A stretch of DNA of 64,000 bases from Megaleporinus macrocephalus (taxonomy: Eukaryota > Chordata > Actinopteri > Characiformes > Anostomidae), in NCBI GenBank assembly GCA_021613375.1, contig CM038719.1, positions 39,152,620 through 39,216,619 of the forward strand, read 5' to 3'. Positions 1-64,000 of the stretch are shown one piece after another. Numbering within the stretch: position 1 is the stretch's first letter; every line of letters starts with the position of its first letter. The notes beneath the pieces were generated by a model that worked only from the letters and a program-made list of their open reading frames with translations, was not told the origin of the DNA and did no database searches. Both the position numbers and the translations under genes were made by a program.

Positions 1-1955
1 TTTGGCATAAGTTAGGCTCGAATTTAAAACTGGGTGTTGTTAGTGGGATTTAAGCTCTAAACTTTGTGGTGAGGATGAGGTTGGACACGAAACTTGGTGC
101 TAAAGCTCAGATAGGACTCAACACTTGGCACTATAAATCAGTTCAGACTCAAAGCTTGGTGCTGTAGGTCAGATCACACTCAAAGCTTGGTGCTGTGATC
201 AGATCAGACCCAAAGCTTGGCACTGTATATCAGATTAGACTCTAAGCTTGGTGCTGTAGGTCAGACCAGACTCAAAACGTCATGCTGTGGACCTTTTCTG
301 GACCCTAATCTTTGTGCTGCAGGTTGTTTTCAGGCTCAAAACCTACAGTCGTGAGTCAGATTGCCTGAAACTTGGTGATGTATAGGACACAAAACTTGGT
401 GCTGTAGGTCAGATCAGAATCAAAGCTTGGCGGTGTAGGTCAGATCGGACCGATAACTTGGTGCTGTAAATCAGTTCAGACTCAAAGCTTGGTGCTGTAG
501 GTCATATTAGCCTCCAAACGTGGTGCTGTAGGTCAGGTCAGACTCAAAGCTTGGTGCTGTAGGTCAGATCACACTCAAAGTTTGGTGCTGTAGGTCAGAT
601 CAGACCCAAAGTTTGGTGCTGTTGGTCGGATCAGACTCAAAACTTGGCACTGTATATCAGATTAGACTCTAAGCTTGGTGCTGTAGGTCAGACCAGACTC
701 CAAACGTTGTGGTGTGGGCCTTTTCTGGACCCAAATCTTTGTGCTGCAGGTTGTTTTCAGACTCAAAACTTAGAGTCGTGAGTCAGATTGCCTGGAACTT
801 GGTGATGTGTAGGACACAAAACTTGGTGCTGTAGGTCAGATCAGAATCAAAGCTTGGCGGTGTAGGTCAGATCAGAATCAAAGCTTGGTGCTATAGGTCA
901 GTTCAGACTCAAATCTTGGCAGTGTAGGTCAGATCAGACTGAAAACTTGGTGCTGTAAATCAGTTCAGACTCAAAGCTTGGTGCTATAGGTCAGTTCAGA
1001 CTCAAATCTTGGCAGTGTAGGTCAGATCAGACTGAAAACTAGGTGCTGTAAATCAGTTCAGACTCAAAGCTTGGTGCTGTATGTCAAACCAGACTCAAAA
1101 CGTCATGCTGTGAACCTTTTCTGGACCCAAATCTTTGTGCTGCAGGTTGTTTTCAGACTCAAAACTTAGAGTCGTGAGTCAGATTGCCTGGAACTTGGTG
1201 ATGTGTAGGACACAAAACTTGGTGCTGTAGGTCAGATCAGAATCAAAGCTTGGCGGTGTAGGTCAGATCAGACTGAAAACTTGGTGCTGTAAATCAGTTC
1301 AGACTCAAAGCTTGGCGGTGTAGGTCAAACCAGACTGAAAACTTGGTGCTGTAAATCAGTTCAGACTCAAATCTTGGCAGTGTAGGTCAGATCAGACTGA
1401 AAACTAGGTGCTGTAAATCAGTTCAGACTCAAAGCTTGGTGCTATAGGTCAGTTCAGACTCAAATCTTGGCAGTGTAGGTCAAACCAGACTGAAAACTTG
1501 GTGCTGTAAATCAGTTCAGACTCAAAGCTTGGTGCTGTATGTCAAACCAGACTCCAAACGTTGTGGTGTGGGCCTTTTCTGGACCCAAATCTTTGTGCTG
1601 CAGGTTGTTTTCAGACTCAAAACTTAGGTTCGTGAGTCAGACTGCCTGGAACTTGGTGATGTGTACGACACAAAACTTGGTGCTGTAGTTCAGATCAGAC
1701 TCAAAACTTGGTGCTGTTGGTCGTTTTTGGACTCAAACCTGAAGGTGTGGGTCACACGACTGAGATAGGTTGTTTTCGGATGTAAAACTTGGTGCTGTGG
1801 GCCTTTTTCTGGATCCAAATCTTTGTGCCTGGAACTTGGTGATGTGTAGGACACAAAACTCCAACTTTACAGTGTGGGTCACACAGGACTGGGAGAGGTT
1901 GTAAAACTTGGTGCTGTGGGTGGGTGCAAACTTCAAACTTGGTCAGGTTGGGCAT
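1..1955. repeat. 31-bp minisatellite with a higher-order block
   Basis: Diverged tandem units of about 31 bp are built around CTGTAGGTCAGATCAGACTC and AAAGCTTGGTG. A distinctive longer block (CCTTTTCTGGACCCAAATCT ... GCAGGTTGTTTTCAGACTC ... GCCTGGAACTTGGTGATG) recurs near 290, 715, 1110, 1565 and 1800, giving a higher-order period of roughly 400-450 bp. The left end is cut by the window. It lies in the nfkb1 intron (or beyond) after the first ankyrin exon. Short open frames here are repeat translations. Confidence 0.93.
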
Positions 1956-2570
1956 GGACTACATTAGAACTCAGACTGTTAGTTCAGGACTGATTTGTTC
2001 TTTTTAAAACAGTCATAATACATTTACATTATACATTTAAGACCACTGGTATAACAGAATTATTATATTTTTCTATGGACAGTAACATCAGCAGTTCAAG
2101 AGGCCAAGCAGTCCTGGTCCACCCAGTGATGTTACATGTGTTGTACTGATGTAAGGCCTCGGCAGGGTAAATACAACAACTAAAGCCTTTTTAAGCTCAT
2201 TTCCACCTTGAATAGCACTTCTATCCAGCCGCCTGTGTGTTTCAGGTGCTGCCTGTGTGTTTCAGGTGCTGCTCCTCCACACTGATTTCGTCTCATCCCT
2301 GGGGATTCCCCACTGAAAATCCCTTTTAGTCTGAGACATGGTTTGGTAGCTCTGTTCCTGTAGGATTCAGTTTAAACCCTAATCTAACACACCTGGCTCC
2401 GATAGTCAGAGCCTCCTCTGTAACCTAAGAGAAAGGGAGGAAGCCCGTGTGCCCTATCCTTCTTTAAAACTGGCTAAAACTAGACTAATCTCTTTGGGAG
2501 AACCGGCCAATGAGATCCCAAGCTCTCAGGTATGGTAGTGCATGGTAAGAGAGAAGGCTGAGATACGTAC
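1956..2570. other. intron sequence without a recognised gene
   Basis: Mostly unique-looking AT-rich sequence. The only internal structure is a short direct repeat (GTGTGTTTCAGGTGCTGCCT) around 2235-2275. No exon with ankyrin similarity was recognised here. Confidence 0.6.
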
Positions 2571-59971
<57,401 letters not shown>

Positions 59972-60049
59972 CTAAACAGAGAGGGGAAGAACAATAGATG
60001 ACATTAGATCAGCCTGTATACACATTATATACATAACATTAAAACTAGG

Positions 60050-60400
60050 ACAAGAACCTGGCGATACAATCCGTATTGTGATACAGCGGACACGATTCAA
60101 TATATTGTAATATATTGCAATTTTTCAAATCCTACTATTAAAACACACCACTATATGAACAGGTTTATCAATGCTTACAATAGCATTGCACCCTTGTGCT
60201 GCTTGTTAATGTTGGAGTGGAGCTGAAAATGGATTACAACACTGCCATCTAGTGGTCAGAGGTTTAAACACAACACACACTGATTCACTGTCTACAAGGA
60301 ATCAGTGTATCGATACAGTGTTTTCGAGAATCGATACAGTATCACTAACATAATATCCTGATATTCAATATTTCAAATATTTTTCTTGCACCCCTACTTT
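60050..60400. repeat. dispersed repeat with CACTGCCATCTAGTGG, copy 2
   Basis: Second copy of the family at 58615-58858, more complete, with ends ATACAATCCGTATTGTGATA and CTTGCACCCCTAC. Confidence 0.8.
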
Positions 60401-60424
60401 GCTGTGTACATTATTTATCTCATT

Positions 60425-61105
60425 CCATTCTGATCTTTAATGATCAGGACCCCCTAGGACCATCAGAGAGGAGGTGGTGGATCATTCTCAGCACTGCAGT
60501 GACACTGACATGGTAGTGGTGGGTTACTGTGTGATCCACTGGTGTGAGTGGATCAGACACAGCAGTGCTGCTGCTGAAGTATTTAAGCACCTCAGTGTCA
60601 CTGCTGGACTGAGAATCGTCCATCAACCAAAAGTATCCAGACAGCAGTGTCCTGTGGGCGGCGTCCTGTGTCCACTGATGAAGAACTAGAGGAACACAAA
60701 CTGTGCAGCAGCAGATGAGCTACTGTCTCTGACTTTACATCTACAAGGTGGACCAACAAGTAATAGGAGTGTCTAATAGAGTGGACAGTGAGTGGACACA
60801 GTGATTAAACACTCCAGCAGCAGCACTGCTGTGTCTGATCCACTCACACCACCACAACACATCCCCAGCATGTCAGTGTCACTGCAGTACTGATAATGGC
60901 CCACCACCTAAGTAGTATCTGATCTGTGGTGGTCCTGTGGGGGTCCTGTGGGGGTCCTGATCATTAAAGAACAGAGTAATAAAGTATACAGAGAATGAGA
61001 TGAACTACAGTCTGTAAGTGGAGCTCCTGTATGGTCAGTGGAGCTGATACAGTGGACGGTGAATGTAGATACAAGGAGGTGGGTTTAATGTTATGGCTGA
61101 TCAGC
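60425..61105. mobile_element. family H element, most complete copy, foldback structure
   Basis: The left arm (AATGATCAGGACCCCC, GCAGTGACACTGACATG, GTGGATCAGACACAGCAGTG) is inverted relative to the right arm (CACTGCTGTGTCTGATCCAC, CAGTGTCACTGCAGT, GGGGTCCTGATCATTAAAG). It ends TTTAATGTTATGGCTGATCA. The arms are about 200 bp each around a 150-bp centre. No frame is conserved between copies. Confidence 0.85.
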
Positions 61106-61368
61106 GTATAAACATTAGTGTCTAGAAAATTTAAGTGGACTAGAGAGTTCAGAAGAATGGAGAAGTTTGAAATGGTGCAAAGATTTCAAATATTTGCACA
61201 ATCTGAGAATTTTTACACGCAACTGCTGAACATTCTTACAATAAAAACATCTGAGAGGGGAATTCCATTTTCCTTTTCCTCAATACTTCTACATGAACTA
61301 AAATGTAAACAAAGTCATTCAGACAGGTATGATGTGACATACGGCACTCTGAAGAAATCTAGAACACT
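61106..61368. other. short flank before the terminal minisatellite
   Basis: Contains a kappa-B consensus GGGGAATTCC at 61257-61266, possibly a family K end. No gene; the nfkb1 initiator exon was not found here. Confidence 0.5.
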
Positions 61369-64000
61369 AGAACACTACCAGTCAAACGTTTTAGAAACAC
61401 TACCAGTCAAACGTTTTAGATACAATACCAGTCAAACGTTTTAGATTCACTACCAGTCAAACGTTTTAGATACACTACCAGTCAAACGTTTTAGATTTAC
61501 TACCAGACAAACGTTTTAGATTTACTACCAGTCAAACGTTTTAGATACACTACCAGTCAAACGTTTTAGATTCACTACCAGTCAAACGTTTTAGATACAC
61601 TACCAGTCAAACGTTTTAGATACACTACCAGACAAACGTTTTAGATACACTACCAGTCAAACGTTTTAGATACACTACCAGTCAAACGTTTTAGATACAC
61701 TACCAGACAAACGTTTTAGATACACTACCAGTCAAACGTTTTAGATACACTACCAGTCAAACGTTTTAGGTACACTACCAGACAAACGTTTTAATACACT
61801 ACCAGCCAAACGTTTTAGATTCACTACCAGTCAAGCGTTTTAGATACACTACCAGTCAAACGTTTTAGATACACTACCAGTCAAGCGTTTTAGATACACT
61901 ACCAGTCAAACGTTTTAGATACACTACCAGTCAAACGTTTTAGATACACTACCAGTCAAACGTTTTAGATACACTACCAGCCAAACGTTTTAATACACTA
62001 CCAGACAAACGTTTTAGATACACTACCAGTCAAACGTTTTAGTACACTACCAGTCAAACGTTTTAGATACACTATCAGACAAACGTTTTAGATTCACTAC
62101 CAGTCAAGCGTTTTAGATACACTACCAGTCAAACGTTTTAGATACACTACCAGCCAAACGTTTTAATACACTACCAGCCAAGCGTTTTAGATTCACTACC
62201 AGTCAAGCGTTTTAGATACACTACCAGTCAAACGTTTTAGATACACTACCAGCCAAACGTTTTAATACACTACCAGCCAAACGTTTTAGATTCACTACCA
62301 GTCAAGCGTTTTAGATACACTACCAGCCAAACGTTTTAGATACACTACCAGCCAAACGTTTTAATACACTACCAGCCAAACGTTTTAGATTCACTACCAG
62401 TCAAACGTTTTAGATACACTACCAGTCAAACGTTTTAGATACACTATCAGACAAACGTTTTAGATACACTACCAGTCAAACGTTTTAATACACTACCAGT
62501 CAAGCGTTTTAGATACACTACCAGCCAAACGTTTTAATACACTACCAGCCAAACGTTTTAGATTCACTACCAGTCAAGCGTTTTAGATACACTACCAGCC
62601 AAACGTTTTAGATACACTACCAGCCAAACGTTTTAATACACTACCAGCCAAACGTTTTAGATTCACTACCAGTCAAGCGTTTTAGATACACTACCAGCCA
62701 AACGTTTTAGATTCACTACCAGCCAAACGTTTTAGATTCACTACCAGTCAAGCGTTTTAGATACACTACCAGACAAACGTTTTAGATACACTACCAGACA
62801 AACGTTTTAGTACACTACCAGCCAAACGTTTTAGATACACTACCAGTCAAACGTTTTAGATACACTACCAGTCAAACGTTTTAGATACACTATCAGACAA
62901 ACGTTTTAGATACACTACCAGTCAAACGTTTTAGATACACTACCAGCCAAACGTTTTAGATACACTATCAGTCAAACGTTTTAGATACACTACCAGTCAA
63001 ACGTTTTAGATACACTACCAGTCAAACGTTTTAGATACACTACCAGTCAAACGTTTTAGATACACTACCAGTCAAACGTTTTAGATTCACTACCAGTCAA
63101 ACGTTCTAGATTCACTACCAGTCAAACGTTTTAGATACACTACCAGTCAAACGTTTTAGATACACTACCAGACAAACGTTTTAGATACACTACCAGTCAA
63201 ACGTTTTAGATACACTACCAGACAAACGTTTTAGATACACTACCAGTCAAACGTTTTAGGTACACTACCAGACAAACGTTTTAATACACTACCAGTCAAG
63301 CGTTTTAGATACACTACCAGTCAAACGTTTTAGATACACTACCAGACAAACGTTTTAGTACACTACCAGCCAAACGTTTTAGATACACTACCAGTCAAAC
63401 GTTTTAGATACACTACCAGTCAAACGTTTTAGATACACTACCAGTCAAACGTTTTAGATACACTACCAGCCAAACGTTTTAGATACACTATCAGTCAAAC
63501 GTTTTAGATACACTACCAGACAAACGTTTTAGATACACTACCAGTCAAACGTTTTAGATACACTACCAGCCAAACGTTTTAGATACACTATCAGTCAAAC
63601 GTTTTAGATACACTACCAGTCAAACGTTTTAGATACACTACCAGTCAAACGTTTTAGATTCACTACCAGTCAAACGTTTTAGATACACTATCAGTCAAAC
63701 GTTTTAGATACACTACCAGTCAAACGTTTTAGATACACTACCAGACAAACGTTTTAGATACACTACCAGTCAAACGTTTTAGATACACTACCAGTCAAAC
63801 GTTTTAGATACACTACCAGCCAAACGTTTTAGATACACTACCAGTCAAACGTTTTAGATACACTACCAGTCAAACGTTTTAGATACACTACCAGACAAAA
63901 GTTTTAGATACACTACCAGACAAACGTTTTAGTACACTACCAGCCAAACGTTTTAGATACACTACCAGTCAAACGTTTTAGATACACTACCAGTCAAACG
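61369..64000 (-). repeat. 25-bp minisatellite array 3, over 100 copies, inverted
   Basis: The unit ACTACCAGTCAAACGTTTTA plus GATAC is the reverse complement of the unit in arrays 1 and 2. Variants are AGTC/AGAC/AGCC, AAGCG for AAACG, GATTC for GATAC, and 23-bp units lacking GA. A multi-unit block (AGCC...TTTTAATAC, AGCC...GATTC, AGTCAAGCG) recurs between 62150 and 62760. It runs off the window edge. Confidence 0.98.

Noticed and set aside
61106..61368. Possible nfkb1 start-codon exon just upstream of the 59971 exon
   Set aside because: No minus-strand ATG followed by an acidic MAEDD-like peptide and a donor in phase 0 was seen between 59972 and 64000.

Overview
This window comes from a teleost fish. 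The coding exons match vertebrate NF-kappa-B p105/p50. The introns carry teleost-type Tc1/mariner and hAT derivatives, a tRNA-derived SINE, a LINE reverse-transcriptase fragment and many (TA)n, (GA)n and minisatellite arrays. An otophysan (characiform or catfish) is a reasonable but unproven guess from the repeat types. No bacterial gene, CRISPR array or rRNA was seen.

The only protein-coding gene supported is nfkb1, on the minus strand and incomplete at both ends. Thirteen exons were found by reading splice sites and frame. In transcription order they are 59971-59890, 35887-35850, 35733-35635, 24126-23978, 22958-22795, 22620-22462, 17042-16938, 12403-12312, 11522-11384, 9751-9605, 9518-9423, 6380-6213 and 2712-2571. 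They sum to 1580 nt in one continuous frame, with codons completed across every junction. They encode the N-terminal tail (part), the whole Rel homology domain (DNA-binding and dimerization halves), the nuclear localisation signal, the glycine-rich processing region, an acidic linker and the start of the first ankyrin repeat. The initiator exon lies beyond the right edge. The remaining ankyrin repeats and the death domain lie beyond the left edge.

Everything else is intron. Roughly a quarter of the window is tandem repeat. From left to right these are: a 31-bp minisatellite (1-1950); a 359-bp tandem duplication and a run of tetranucleotide repeats (3173-4140); GA-rich tracts (14.1-15.4 and 17.3-19.0 kb); a 45-bp array (19.4-19.8 kb); a 20-bp pyrimidine-rich array (30.25-32.6 kb); a 23-bp array (33.9-34.9 kb); three arrays of one 25-bp unit (38.9-39.9, 42.9-44.15 and 61.37-64.0 kb, the last inverted and running off the edge); a 43-bp array (45.7-46.3 kb); and a 37-bp array (47.6-48.8 kb). 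Long open frames across these arrays (up to about 840 codons) are repeat translations, not genes.

The most interesting signals are: (1) the 25-bp minisatellite resembles a Tc1/mariner terminal repeat and occurs in opposite orientations on either side of an nfkb1 exon, so the pre-mRNA could form long duplexes around that exon; (2) several minisatellites lie inside, or derive from, transposable elements; (3) a 50-bp tandem repeat triplicates the 5' splice site of one Rel-domain exon, and the two spare copies match the donor consensus better than the real one; (4) consensus kappa-B sites are carried by a transposon terminus inside the gene that encodes NF-kappa-B; (5) two hAT insertions with 8-bp target duplications sit inside two copies of the same older repeat; (6) a near-perfect inverted duplication surrounds a (TA)n tract.
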